From Primulina eburnea (Eukaryota > Streptophyta > Magnoliopsida > Lamiales > Gesneriaceae), in assembly GCF_022965805.1 (NCBI RefSeq), contig NW_027330914.1, positions 1-64,000 of the forward strand: 64,000 nucleotides of DNA, in the 5' to 3' direction. The translations under genes and the position numbers were made by a program. Under the pieces are notes generated by a model. The model ran no database searches and was not told the origin of the DNA. It worked only from the letters and a program-made list of their open reading frames with translations. This document shows, in pieces, positions 1 to 14,043 of this stretch. The first letter of the stretch is position 1, and each line of letters starts with the position of its first letter.

Positions 1-3000
1 TACTACTTGTTCATCCTCAAACGGATGGACAAACTGAAGTTGTCAATAGAACTTTGGGAACACTTTTGCGTGCTATTCTTAAAAGAACTTGGATGACATT
101 TATGGACTTTATTTTGGGGTTGCCTAGGACTAAGAAGGGAGGGATTCTATTTATGGATTACTTTATGGGCTAAACTTTGCACAATAAAGTTGTAATCTAC
201 TACTTGTCATCCTCAAACGGATGGACAAACTGAAGTTGTAATAGAACTTTGGGAACACTTTGCGTGCTATTCTTAAAAGAACTTGGATGACATTTCTATG
301 GACTTTATTTTGGGGTTGCCTAGGACTAAGAAGGGGAGGGATTCTATTTATGGATTACTTTATGGGCTAAACTTTGCACAATAAAGTTGTAATCTACTAC
401 TTGTCATCCTCAAACGGATGGACAAACTGAAGTTGTAATAGAACTTTGGGAACACATTTGCGTGCTATTCTTAAAAAGAACTTGGACTTGACATTTCTAT
501 GGACTTTATTTTGGAGGTTGCCTAGGACTAAGAAGGGGAGGGATTCTATTTATGGATTACTTTATGGGCTAAACTTTGCACAATAGTTGTAATCTACTAC
601 TTGTCATCCTCAAACGGATGGACAAACTGAAGTTGTCAATAGAACTTTGGGAACACTTTTGCGTGCTATTCTTAAAAGAACTTGGACTGACATTTCTATG
701 GACTTTATTTTGGGGTTGCCTAGGACTAAGAAGAGGGAGGATTCTATTTTTGGATTACTTTATGGGCTAAACTTTGCTACATAATTGTTGTAATCTACTA
801 CTTGTCATCCTCAAACGGATGGACAAACTGAAGTTGTCAATAGAACTTTGGGAACACTTTTGCGTGCTATTCTTAAAAGAACTTGGACTGACATTTCTAT
901 GGACTTTATTTTGGGGTTGCCTAGGACTAAGAAGGGGAGGGATTCTATTTTGGATTACTTTATGGGCTAAACTTTGCACAATAAAGTTGTAATCTACTAC
1001 TTGTCATCCTCCAACGGATGGACAAACTGAAGTTGTAAATAGAACTTTGGGAACACTTTTGCGTGCTATTCTTAAAAGAACTTGGACTGACATTTCTATA
1101 GGACTTTATTTTGGGGTTGCCTAGGACTAAGAAGGGGAGGGATTCTATTTATGGATTACTTTTATGGCTAAACTTTGCACAATAAAGTTAGTAATCTACG
1201 ACTTGTCATCCTCAAACGGATGGACAAACTGAAGTTGTCAATAGAACTTGGAACACTTTTGCGTGCTATTCTTAAAAAGAACTTGGACTGACATTCTATG
1301 GACTTTATTTTGGGGTTGCCTAGGACTAAGAAGGAGGAGGGATTCTATTTATGGATTACTTTATGGGCTAAACTTTGCACAATAAAGTGTAATCTACTAC
1401 TTGTCATCCTCAAACGGATGGACAAACTGAAGTTGTCAATAGAACTTTGGAACACTTTTGCGTGCTATTCTTAAAAGAACTTGACTGACATTTCTATGGA
1501 CTTATTTTGGGGTAGCCTAGGACTAAGAAGGGGAGGGATTCTATTTTTGGAATTACTTTATGGGAAAACTTGGCACAAAAATTGTTGTTTTCTACTACTT
1601 GTCATCCTCAAACGGATGGACAAACTGAAGTTGTAAATAGAACTTTGGGAACACTTTTGCGTGCTATTCTTAAAAGAACTTGGACTGACATTTCTATGGA
1701 CTTTATTTTGGGTTGCCTAGGACTAAGAAGGGGAGGGATTCTATTTATGGATTACTTTATGGGCTAAACTTTGCACAATAAAGTTGTAATCTACTACTTG
1801 TCATCCTCAAACGGATGGACAAACTGAAGTTGTCAATAGAACTTTGGGAACACTTTTGCGTGCTATTCTTAAAAAGAACTTGGACTGACATTTCTATGGA
1901 CTTTATTTTGGGGTTGCCTAGGACTAAGAAGGGGAGGGATTCTATTATGGATTACTTTATGGGCTAAACTTTGCACAATAAAGTAGTAATCTACTACTTG
2001 TCATCCTCAAACGGATGGACAAACTGAAGTTGTCAATAGAACTTTGGGACACTTCTATGCGTGCTATTCTTAAACAGAACTTGGATTAACATTTCTATGG
2101 ACTTTATTTTGGGGTTGCCTAGGACTAGAAGGGGAGGGATTCTATTTATGGATTACTTTATGGGCTAAACTTGCACAATAAAGTTGTAATGTACTACTTG
2201 TCATCCTCAAACGATGGACAAACGGAAGTTGTCATAGACTTTGGGAACACTTTTGCGTGCTATTCTTAAAGAACTTGGATTGAAATTTCTATGGACTTTA
2301 TTTTGGTGTAGCCTAGGACTAAGAGGGGAGGGATTCTATTTTTTGGAATACTTTATGGGAACAACTTGGCAAAAAATTGTTGTTTTCTACTACTTTTCAT
2401 CCTCAAACAGGATGGACAAACTGAAGTTGTAAATAGAACTTTGGGAACACTTTGCGTGCTATTCTTAAAAGAACTTTGACTGACATTTCTTGGACTTTAT
2501 TTTCGGGTTGCCTAAGGACTAAGAAGGGGTGGGATTCTATTTATGGATTACTTTATGGGCTAAACTTTGCACAATAAAGTTGTAATCTACTACTTGTCAT
2601 CTTCAAACGGATGGACAAACTGAAGTTGTCAATAGAACTTTGGGAACACTTTTGCGTGATATTCTTAAAAGAACATTGGACTGACATTTCTATGAACTTT
2701 ATTTTGGGGTAGCCTAGGACTAAGAAGGGGAGGGATTCTATTTTTGGAATACTATATGGGAAAAACTTGGCACAAAATTGTTGTTTTCTACTACTTGTCA
2801 TCCTCAAACGGATGGCCAAACTGAAGTTGTAAATTGAACTTTGGGAACACTTTTGCGTGCTATTATTAAAAAGAACTTGGACTGACATTTCTATGGACTT
2901 TATTTTGGGGTTGCCTAGGACTAAGAAGGGGAGGGATTCTATTTATGGATTACTTTATGGGCTAAACTTTGCACAATAAAGTTGTAATCTACTACTTGTC

Positions 3001-3400
3001 ATCCTCAAACGGATGGACAAACTGAAGTTGTCAATAGAACTTTGGGAACACTTCTGCGTGCTATTCTTAAAAAGAACTTGGAGTGACATTTCTATGGACT
3101 TTATTTTGGGGGTTGCCTAGGACTAAAAAAGGGAGAGGATTCTATTATGGATTACTTTATGGTCTAAACTTTGCACAATAAAGTTGTAATCCACTACTTG
3201 TCATCCTCAAACGGATGGACAAACTGAAGTTGTCAATAGAACTTTGGGAACACTTTTGCGTGCTATTCTTAAAAAGAACTTGGACTGACATTTCTATGGA
3301 CTTTATTTCGGGGTTGCCTAGGACTAAGAAGCGGAGGGATTCTATTTATGGATTACTTTATGGGCTAAACTTTGCACAATAAAGTAGTAATCTACTACTT
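1..3400. other. Indel-rich left end of the satellite block
   Basis: Monomers here carry many single-base gains and losses relative to the consensus, for example in the GACTGACATTTCTATGG, AAGAAGGGGAGGG and GTTGTCAATAG segments. Later monomers rarely do. Many indels sit in or near short homopolymers. This fits a poorly polished consensus near a contig end, but it could also be real decay at an array edge. The approximate right limit is by eye. Confidence 0.6.
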
Positions 3401-6400
3401 GTCATCCTCAAACGGATGGACAAACTGAAGTTGTCAATAGAACTTTGGGAACACTTTGCGTGCTATTCTTAAAAAGAACTTGGACTGACATTTCTATGGA
3501 CTTTATTTTGGGGTTGCCTAGGACTAAGAAGGGGAGGGATTCTATTTATGGATTACTTTATGGGCTAAACTTTGCACAATAAAGTAGTAATCTACTACTT
3601 GTCATCCTCAAACGGATGGACAAACTGAAGTTGTCAATAGAACTTTGGGAACACTTTTGCGTGCTATTCTTAAAAAGAACTTGGACTGACATTTCTATGG
3701 ACTTTATTTTGGGGTTGCCTAGGACTAAGAAGGGGAGGCATTCTATTTTGGATTACTTTATGAGCTAAACTTTGCACAATAAAGTTGTAATCTACTACTT
3801 GTCATCTTCAAACGGATGGACAAACTGAAGTTGTAAATATAACTTTGGGAACACTTTTGCGTGCTATTCTTAATAGAACTTGGATTGACATTTCTATAGA
3901 CTTTATTTTGGGGTAGCCTAGGACTAAGAAGGGGAGGGATTCTATTTTTGGAATACTTTATGGGAAAAACTTGGAACAAAATTGTTGTTTTCTACTACTT
4001 GTCATCCTCAAACGGATGGACAAACTGAAGTTGTAAATAGAACTTTGGGAACACTTTTGCGTGCTATTCTTAAAAGAACTTGGACTGACATTTCTATAGA
4101 CTTTATTTTGGAGTTGCCTAGGACTAAGAAGGGGAGTGATTCTATTTATGGATTATTTATGGGCTAAACTTTGCACAATAAAGTTGTAATCTACTACTTG
4201 TCATCCTCAAACGGATGGACAAACTGAAGTTGTCAATAGAACTTTGGGAACACTTTTGCGTGCTATTCTTAAAAAGAACTTGGACTGACATTTCTATGGA
4301 CTTTATTTGGGGTTGCCTACGACTAAGAAGGGGAGGGATTCTATTATGGATTACTTTATGGGCTAAACTTTGCACAATAAAGTAGTAATATACTACTTGT
4401 CATCCTCAAACGGATGGACAAACTGAAGTTGTCAATAGAACTTTGGGAACACTTCTATGTGCTATTCTTAAACAGAACTTGGATTAACATTTCTATGGAC
4501 TTTATTTTGGGGTTGCCTAGGACTAAGAAGGGGAGGGATTCTATTTATGGATTACTTTATGGGCTAAACTTTGCACAATAAAGTTGTAATGTACTACTTG
4601 TCATCCTCAAACGAATGGACAAACTGAAGTTGTCAATAGAACTTTGGGAACACTTTTGCGTGCTATTCTTAAAAGAACTTGGATTGAAATTTCTATGGAC
4701 TTTATTTTGGTGTAGCCTAGGACTAAGAAGGGGAGGGATTCTATTTTTGGAATACTTTATGGGAAAAACTTGGCAAAAAATTGTTGTTTTCTACTACTTT
4801 TCATCCTCAAACGGATGGACAAACTGAAGTTGTAAATAGAACTTTGGGAACACTTTTGCGTGCTATTCTTAAAAGAACTTTGACTGACATTTCTTGGACT
4901 TTATTTTCGGGTTGCCAGGACTAAGAAGGGGTGGGATTCTATTTATGGATTACTTTATGGGCTAAACTTTGCACAATAAAGTTGTAATCTACTACTTGTC
5001 ATCCTCAAACGGATGGACAAACTGAAGTTGTCAATAGATCTTTGGGAACACTTTTGCGTGCTATTCTTAAAAAGAACTTGGACTGACATTTCTATGGACT
5101 TTATTTTGGGGTTGCCTAGGACTAAGAAGGGGAGGGATTCTATTTATGGATTACTTTATGGGCTAAACTTTGCACAATAAAGTTGTAATCTACTACTTGT
5201 CATCCTCAAACGGATGGACAAACTGAAGTCGTCAATAGAACTTTGGGAACACTTCTGCGTGCTATTCTTAAAATGAACTTGGAGTGGCATTTCTATGGAC
5301 TTTATTTCGGGGTTGCCTAGGACTAAGAAGGGGAGGGATTCTATTTATGGATTACTTTATGGGCTAAACTTTGCACAATAAAGTTGTAATCTACTACTTG
5401 TCATCCTCAAACGGATGGACAAACTGAAGTTGTCAATAGAACTTTGGGAACACTTTTGCGTGCTATTCTTAAAAGAACTTGGATTGACATTTCTATGGAC
5501 TTTATTTTGGGATAGCCTAGGACTAAGAAGGGGAGGGATTCTATTTTTGGAATACTTTATGGGCTGAACTTTGCACAATAAAGTTGTAATCTACTACTTG
5601 TCATCTTCAAACGGATGGACAAACTGAAGTTGTAAATAGAACTTTGGGAACACTTTTGCGTGTTATTCTTAATAGAACTTGGATTGACATTTCTATAGAC
5701 TTTATTTTGGGGTAGCCTAGGACTAAGAAGGGAGGGATTCTATTTATGGATTACTTTATGGTCAAAACTTTGCACAATAAAGTTGTAATCTACTACTTGT
5801 CATCCTCAAACGGATGGACAAACTGAAGTTGTCAATAGAACTTTGGGAACACTTTTGCGTGCTATTCTTAAAAAGAACTTGGACTGACATTTCTATGAAC
5901 TTTATTTCGGGGTTGCCTAGGACTAAGAAGCGGAGGGATTCTATTTATGGATTACTTTATGGGCTAAACTTTGCACAATAAAGTAGTAATCTACTACTTG
6001 TCATCCTCAAACGGATGGACAAACTGAAGTTGTCAATAGAACTTTGGGAACACTTTTGCGTGCTATTCTTAAAAAGAACTTGGACTGACATTTCTATGGA
6101 CTTTATTTTGGGGTTGCCTAGGACTAAGAAGGGGAGGGATTCTATTTATGGATTACTTTATGGGCTAAACTTTGCACAATAAAGTAGTAATCTACTACAT
6201 GTCATCCTCAAACGGATGGACAAACTGAAGTTGTCAATAGAACTTTGGGAACACTTTTGCGTGCTATTCTTAAAAAGAACTTGGACTGACATTTCTATGG
6301 ACTTTATTTTGGGGTTGCCTAGGACTAAGAAGGGGAGGGATTCTATTTATGGATTACTTTATGGGCTAAACTTTGCACAATAAAGTTGTAATCTACTACT

Positions 6401-7021
6401 TGTCATCCTCAAACGGATGGACAAACTGAAGTTGTCAATAGAACTTTGGGAACACTTCTGCGTGCTATTCTTAAAAAGAACTTGGAGTGACATTTCTATG
6501 GACTTTATTTTGGGGTTGCCTAGGACTAAAAAAGGGAGAGATTCTATTTATGGATTACTTTATGGTCTAAACTTTGCACAATAAAGTTGTAATCTACTAC
6601 TTGTCATCCTCAAACGGATGGACAAACTGAAGTTGTAAATAGAACTTTGGGAACACTTTTGCGTGCTATTCTTAATAGAACTTGGATTGACATTTCTATA
6701 GACTTTATTTTGGGGTAGCCTAGGACTAAGAAGGGGAGGTATTCTATTTTTGGAATACTTTATGGGAAAAACTTGGAACAAAATTGTTGTTTTCTACTAC
6801 TTGTCATCCTCAAACGGAAGGACAAACTGAAGTTGTAAATAGAACTTTGGGAACACTTTTGCGTGCTATTCTTAAAAGAACTTGGACTGACATTTCTATA
6901 GACTTTATTTTGGAGTTGCCTAGGACTAAGAAGGGGAGTGATTCTATTTATGGATTACTTTATGGGCTAAACTTTGCACAATAAAGTAGTAATCTACTAC
7001 TTGTCATCCTCAAACGGATGG

Positions 7022-10000
7022 ACAAACTGAAGTTGTCAATAGAACTTTGGGAACACTTTTGCGTGCTATTCTTAAAAAGAACTTGGACTGACATTTCTAT
7101 GGACTATTTTGGGGTTTCCTAGGACTAAGAAGGAGGGAGGGATTCTATTTTTGGATTACTTTATGGGATAAACTTTGCTCAATATTGTCGTAATCTACTA
7201 CTTTTCATCCTCAAACGGATGGACAAACTGAAGTTGTCAATAGAACTTTGGGAACACTTTTGCGTGCTATTCTTAAAAAGAACTTGGACTGACATTTCTA
7301 TGGACTTTATTTTGGGGTTGCCTTGGACTAAGAAGGGGATGCATTCTATTTTTTATTACTTTATGGAAAAATTGGCACAAAATTGTTGTTTTCTACTACT
7401 TGTCATCCTCAAACGGATGGACAAACTGAAGTTGTAAATAGAAATTTGGGAACACTTTTACGTGCTATTCTTAAAAGAACTTGGTCTGACATTTCTATAG
7501 ACTTTATTTTGGAGTTGCCTATGACTAAGAAGGGGAGGGATTCTATTTATGGATTACTTTATGGGCTAAACTTTGCACAATAAAGTTGTAATCTACTACT
7601 TGTCATCCACAAACGGATGGACAAACTGAAGTTGTCAATAGAACTTTGGGAACACTTTTGCGTGCTATTCTTAAAAAGAACTTGGACTGACATTTCTATG
7701 GACTTTATTTTGGGGTTGCCTACGACTAAGAAGGGGAGGGATTCTATTATGGATTACTTTATGGGCTAAACTTTGCACAATAAAGTAGTAATCTACTACT
7801 TGTCATCCTCAAACGGATGGACAAACTGAAGTTGTCAATAGAACTTTGGGAACACTTCTATGTGCTATTCTTAAAAAGAACTTGGATGGACATTTTTATG
7901 GACTTTATTTTGGGGTTGCCTAGGACTAAGAAGGGGAGGGATTCTATTTATGGATTACTTTATGGGCTAAACTTTGCACAATAAAGTTGTAATGTACTAC
8001 TTGTCATCCTCAAACGAATGGACAAACTGAAGTTGTCAATAGAACTTTGGGAACACTTTTGCGTGCTATTCTTAAAAGAACTTGGATTGAAATTTCTATG
8101 GACTTTATTTTGGTGTAGCCTAGGACTAAGAAGGGGAGGGATTCTATTTTTGGAATACTTTATGGGAAAAACTTGGCAAAAAATTGTTGTTTTCTACTAC
8201 TTTTCATCCTCAAACGGATGGACAAACTGAAGTTGTAAATAAAACTTTGAGAACACTTTTGCGTGCTATTCTTAAAAGAACTTTGACTGACATTTCTATG
8301 GACTTTATTTTCGGGTTGCCAAGGACTAAGAAGGGGTGGGATTCTATTTATGGATTACTTTATGGGCTAAACTTTGCACAATAAAGTTGTAATCTACTAC
8401 TTGTCATCCTCAAACGGATGGACAAACTGAAGTTGTCAATAGAACTTTGGGAACACTTCTGCGTGCTATTCTTAAAAAGAATTGGAGTGACATTTCTATG
8501 GACTTTATTTCGGGGTTGCCTAGGACTAAGAAGGGGAGGGATTCTATTTATGGATTACTTTATGGGCTAAACTTTGCACAATAAAGTTGTAATCTACTAC
8601 TTGTCATCCTCAAACGGATGGACAAACTGAAGTTGTCAATAGAACTTTGGGAACACTTTTGCGTGCTATTCTTAAAAGAACTTGGATTGACATTTCTATG
8701 GACTTTATTTTGGGATAGCCTAGGACTAAGAAGGGGAGGGATTCTATTTTTGGAATACTTTATGGGAAAAACTTGGCACAAAATTGTTGTTTTCTACTAC
8801 TTGTCATCCTCAAACGGATGGACAAACTGAAGTTGAAAATAGAACTTTGGGAACACTTTTGCGTGCTATACTTAAAAAGAACTTGGACTGACATTTTAAT
8901 GGACTTTATTTTGGGGTTGCCTAGGACTAAAAAAGGGAGAGATTCTATTTATGGATTACTTTATGGTCTAAGCTTTGCACAATAAAGTTGTAATCTACTA
9001 CTTGTCATCCTCAAACGGATGGACAAACTGAAGTTGTCAATAGAACTTTGGGAACACTTTTGCGTGCTATTCTTAAAAAGAACTTGGACTGACATTTCTA
9101 TGGACTTTATTTCGGGGTTGCCTAGGACTAAGAAGCGGAGGGATTCTATTTATGGATTACTTTATGGGCTAAACTTTGCACAATAAAGTAGTAATCTACT
9201 ACTTGTCATCCTCAAACGGATGGACAAACTGAAGTTGTCAATAGAACTTTGGGAACACTTTTGCGTGCTATTCTTAAAAAGAACTTGGACTGACATTTCT
9301 ATGGACTTTATTTTGGGGTTGCCTAGGACTAAGAAGGGGAGGGATTCTATTTATGGATTACTTTATGGGCTAAACTTTGCACAATAAAGTAGTAATCTAC
9401 TACTTGTCATCCTCAAACGGATGGACAAACTGAAGTTGTCAATAGAACTTTGGGAACACTTTTGCGTGCTATTCTTAAAAAGAACTTGGACTGACATTTC
9501 TATGGACTTTATTTTGGGGTTGCCTAGGACTAAGAAGGGGAGGCATTCTATTTTGGATTACTTTATGAGCTAAACTTTGCACAATAAAGTTGTAATCTAC
9601 TACTTGTCATCTTCAAACGGATGGACAAACTGAAGTTGTAAATAGAACTTTGGGAACACTTTTGCGTGCTATTCTTAATAGAACTTGGATTGACATTTCT
9701 ATAGACTTTATTTTGGGGTAGCCTAGGACTAAGAAGGGGAGGGATTCTATTTTTGGAATACTTTATGGGAAAAACTTGGAACAAAATTGTTGTTTTCTAC
9801 TACTTGTCATCCTCAAACGGATGGACAAACTGAAGTTGTAAATAGAACTTTGGGAACACTTTTGCGTGCTATTCTTAAAAGAACTTGGACTGACATTTCT
9901 ATAGACTTTATTTTGGAGTTGCCTAGGACTAAGAAGGGGAGTGATTCTATTTATGGATTACTTTATGGGCTAAACTTTGCACAATAAAGTTGTAATCTAC

Positions 10001-13000
10001 TACTTGTCATCCTCAAACGGATGGACAAACTGAAGTTGTCAATAGAACTTTGGGAACACTTTTGCGTGCTATTCTTAAAAAGAACTTGGACTGACATTTA
10101 TATGGACTTTATTTTGGGGTTGCCTACGACTAAGAAGGGGAGGGATTCTATTATGGATTACTTTATGGGATAAACTTTGCACAATAAAGTAGTAATATAC
10201 TACTTGTCATCCTCAAACGGATGGACAAACTGAAGTTGTCAATAGAACTTTGGGAACACTTCTATGTGCTATTCTTAAAAAGAACTTGGATTAACATTTC
10301 TATGGACTTTATTTTGGGGTTGCCTAGGACTAAGAAGGGGACGGATTCTATTTATGGATTACTTTATGGGCTAAACTTTGCACAATAAAGTTGTAATGTA
10401 CTACTTGTCATCCTCAAACGAATGGACAAACTGAAGTTGTCAATAGAACTTTGGGAACACTTTTGCGTGCTATTCTTAAAAAGAACTTGGACTGACATTT
10501 CTATGGACTATTTTGGGGTTTCCTAGGACTAAGAAGGAGGGAGGGATTCTATTTTTGGATTACTTTATGGGATAAACTTTGCTCAATATTGTCGTAATCT
10601 ACTACTTTTCATCCTCAAACGGATGGACAAACTGAAGTTGTCAATAGAACTTTGGGAACACTTTTGCGTGCTATTCTTAAAAAGAACTTGGACTGACATT
10701 TCTATGGACTTTATTTTGGGGTTGCCTTGGACTAAGAAGGGGATGCATTCTATTTTTTATTACTTTATGGAAAAATTGGCACAAAATTGTTGTTTTCTAC
10801 TACTTGTCATCCTCAAACGGATGGACAAACTGAAGTTGTAAATAGAAATTTGGGAACACTTTTACGTGCTATTCTTAAAAGAACTTGGTCTGACATTTCT
10901 ATAGACTTTATTTTGGAGTTGCCTATGACTAAGAAGGGGAGGGATTCTATTTATGGATTACTTTATGGGCTAAACTTTGCACAATAAAGTTGTAATCTAC
11001 TACTTGTCATCCACAAACGGATGGACAAACTGAAGTTGTCAATAGAACTTTGGGAACACTTTTGCGTGCTATTCTTAAAAAGAACTTGGACTGACATTTC
11101 TATGGACTTTATTTTGGGGTTGCCTACGACTAAGAAGGGGAGGGATTCTATTATGGATTACTTTATGGGCTAAACTTTGCACAATAAAGTAGTAATCTAC
11201 TACTTGTCATCCTCAAACGGATGGACAAACTGAAGTTGTCAATAGAACTTTGGGAACACTTCTATGTGCTATTCTTAAAAAGAACTTGGATGGACATTTT
11301 TATGGACTTTATTTTGGGGTTGCCTAGGACTAAGAAGGGGAGGGATTCTATTTATGGATTACTTTATGGGCTAAACTTTGCACAATAAAGTTGTAATGTA
11401 CTACTTGTCATCCTCAAACGAATGGACAAACTGAAGTTGTCAATAGAACTTTGGGAACACTTTTGCGTGCTATTCTTAAAAGAACTTGGATTGAAATTTC
11501 TATGGACTTTATTTTGGTGTAGCCTAGGACTAAGAAGGGGAGGGATTCTATTTTTGGAATACTTTATGGGAAAAACTTGGCAAAAAATTGTTGTTTTCTA
11601 CTACTTTTCATCCTCAAACGGATGGACAAACTGAAGTTGTAAATAAAACTTTGAGAACACTTTTGCGTGCTATTCTTAAAAGAACTTTGACTGACATTTC
11701 TATGGACTTTATTTTCGGGTTGCCAAGGACTAAGAAGGGGTGGGATTCTATTTATGGATTACTTTATGGGCTAAACTTTGCACAATAAAGTTGTAATCTA
11801 CTACTTGTCATCCTCAAACGGATGGACAAACTGAAGTTGTCAATAGAACTTTGGGAACACTTCTGCGTGCTATTCTTAAAAAGAATTGGAGTGACATTTC
11901 TATGGACTTTATTTCGGGGTTGCCTAGGACTAAGAAGGGGAGGGATTCTATTTATGGATTACTTTATGGGCTAAACTTTGCACAATAAAGTTGTAATCTA
12001 CTACTTGTCATCCTCAAACGGATGGACAAACTGAAGTTGTCAATAGAACTTTGGGAACACTTTTGCGTGCTATTCTTAAAAGAACTTGGATTGACATTTC
12101 TATGGACTTTATTTTGGGATAGCCTAGGACTAAGAAGGGGAGGGATTCTATTTTTGGAATACTTTATGGGAAAAACTTGGCACAAAATTGTTGTTTTCTA
12201 CTACTTGTCATCCTCAAACGGATGGACAAACTGAAGTTGAAAATAGAACTTTGGGAACACTTTTGCGTGCTATACTTAAAAAGAACTTGGACTGACATTT
12301 TAATGGACTTTATTTTGGGGTTGCCTAGGACTAAAAAAGGGAGAGATTCTATTTATGGATTACTTTATGGTCTAAGCTTTGCACAATAAAGTTGTAATCT
12401 ACTACTTGTCATCCTCAAACGGATGGACAAACTGAAGTTGTCAATAGAACTTTGGGAACACTTTTGCGTGCTATTCTTAAAAAGAACTTGGACTGACATT
12501 TCTATGGACTTTATTTCGGGGTTGCCTAGGACTAAGAAGCGGAGGGATTCTATTTATGGATTACTTTATGGGCTAAACTTTGCACAATAAAGTAGTAATC
12601 TACTACTTGTCATCCTCAAACGGATGGACAAACTGAAGTTGTCAATAGAACTTTGGGAACACTTTTGCGTGCTATTCTTAAAAAGAACTTGGACTGACAT
12701 TTCTATGGACTTTATTTTGGGGTTGCCTAGGACTAAGAAGGGGAGGGATTCTATTTATGGATTACTTTATGGGCTAAACTTTGCACAATAAAGTAGTAAT
12801 CTACTACTTGTCATCCTCAAACGGATGGACAAACTGAAGTTGTCAATAGAACTTTGGGAACACTTTTGCGTGCTATTCTTAAAAAGAACTTGGACTGACA
12901 TTTCTATGGACTTTATTTTGGGGTTGCCTAGGACTAAGAAGGGGAGGCATTCTATTTTGGATTACTTTATGAGCTAAACTTTGCACAATAAAGTTGTAAT

Positions 13001-13829
13001 CTACTACTTGTCATCTTCAAACGGATGGACAAACTGAAGTTGTAAATAGAACTTTGGGAACACTTTTGCGTGCTATTCTTAATAGAACTTGGATTGACAT
13101 TTCTATAGACTTTATTTTGGGGTAGCCTAGGACTAAGAAGGGGAGGGATTCTATTTTTGGAATACTTTATGGGAAAAACTTGGAACAAAATTGTTGTTTT
13201 CTACTACTTGTCATCCTCAAACGGATGGACAAACTGAAGTTGTAAATAGAACTTTGGGAACACTTTTGCGTGCTATTCTTAAAAGAACTTGGACTGACAT
13301 TTCTATAGACTTTATTTTGGAGTTGCCTAGGACTAAGAAGGGGAGTGATTCTATTTATGGATTACTTTATGGGCTAAACTTTGCACAATAAAGTTGTAAT
13401 CTACTACTTGTCATCCTCAAACGGATGGACAAACTGAAGTTGTCAATAGAACTTTGGGAACACTTTTGCGTGCTATTCTTAAAAAGAACTTGGACTGACA
13501 TTTATATGGACTTTATTTTGGGGTTGCCTACGACTAAGAAGGGGAGGGATTCTATTATGGATTACTTTATGGGATAAACTTTGCACAATAAAGTAGTAAT
13601 ATACTACTTGTCATCCTCAAACGGATGGACAAACTGAAGTTGTCAATAGAACTTTGGGAACACTTCTATGTGCTATTCTTAAAAAGAACTTGGATTAACA
13701 TTTCTATGGACTTTATTTTGGGGTTGCCTAGGACTAAGAAGGGGACGGATTCTATTTATGGATTACTTTATGGGCTAAACTTTGCACAATAAAGTTGTAA
13801 TGTACTACTTGTCATCCTCAAACGAATGG
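7022..13829 (+). repeat. Tandem duplication of a 17-monomer segment (period 3,404 bp)
   Basis: Positions 7219, 8018, 8560, 8773, 9563 and 9787 recur exactly 3,404 bp later (10623, 11422, 11964, 12177, 12967, 13191) with identical translated monomers. Private variants are shared too, such as CATCCACAAACGG at ~7605 and ~11009. The copies meet at about 10426. Homology ends within one monomer on each side (near 7022 and near 13885), so the limits are good to about 60 bp. Copy B of the 22-kb duplication has only one version of this segment (about 32489-35892), so the expansion is specific to copy A. Confidence 0.85.
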
Positions 13830-14038
13830 ACAAACTGAAGTTGTCAATAGAACTTTGGGAACACTTTTGCGTGCTATTCTTAAAAGAACTTGGATTGAAA
13901 TTTCTATGGACTTTATTTTGGTGTAGCCTAGGACTAAGAAGGGGAGGGATTCTATTTTTGGAATACTTTATGGGAAAAACTTGGCAAAAAATTGTTGTTT
14001 TCTACTACTTTTCATCTTCAAACGGATGGACAAACTGA

Positions 14039-14043
14039 AGTTG
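14039..14043. repeat. Left target-site duplication of element 1 (AGTTG)
   Basis: AGTTG directly precedes the 5' LTR and is repeated directly after the 3' LTR at 21884-21888. Removing the element and one copy of AGTTG restores an uninterrupted satellite monomer, so the element inserted into an existing array. Confidence 0.93.

Larger units (their letters stand above)
1..14043 (+). repeat. Integrase-derived satellite array, block 1 (~70 monomers)
   Basis: About 70 head-to-tail monomers of 200-201 bp, all in one orientation; the landmark CAAACGGATGGACAAACTG recurs at 8411, 8611, 8811 and 9012. In one frame each monomer encodes [21 protein letters not shown], and in another [20 protein letters not shown]. 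Both are parts of a Ty3/gypsy integrase catalytic core. Short open frames of 60-73 codons recur once per monomer on both strands; they follow from the repeat and I do not treat them as genes. The block ends exactly at the target-site duplication of element 1, and the split monomer resumes at 21884. Confidence 0.95.

Noticed and set aside
1..14043. CRISPR-like array, because of regular direct repeats
   Set aside because: Units are ~200 bp with no unique spacers, and the repeat encodes integrase pieces; a eukaryotic satellite explains it.
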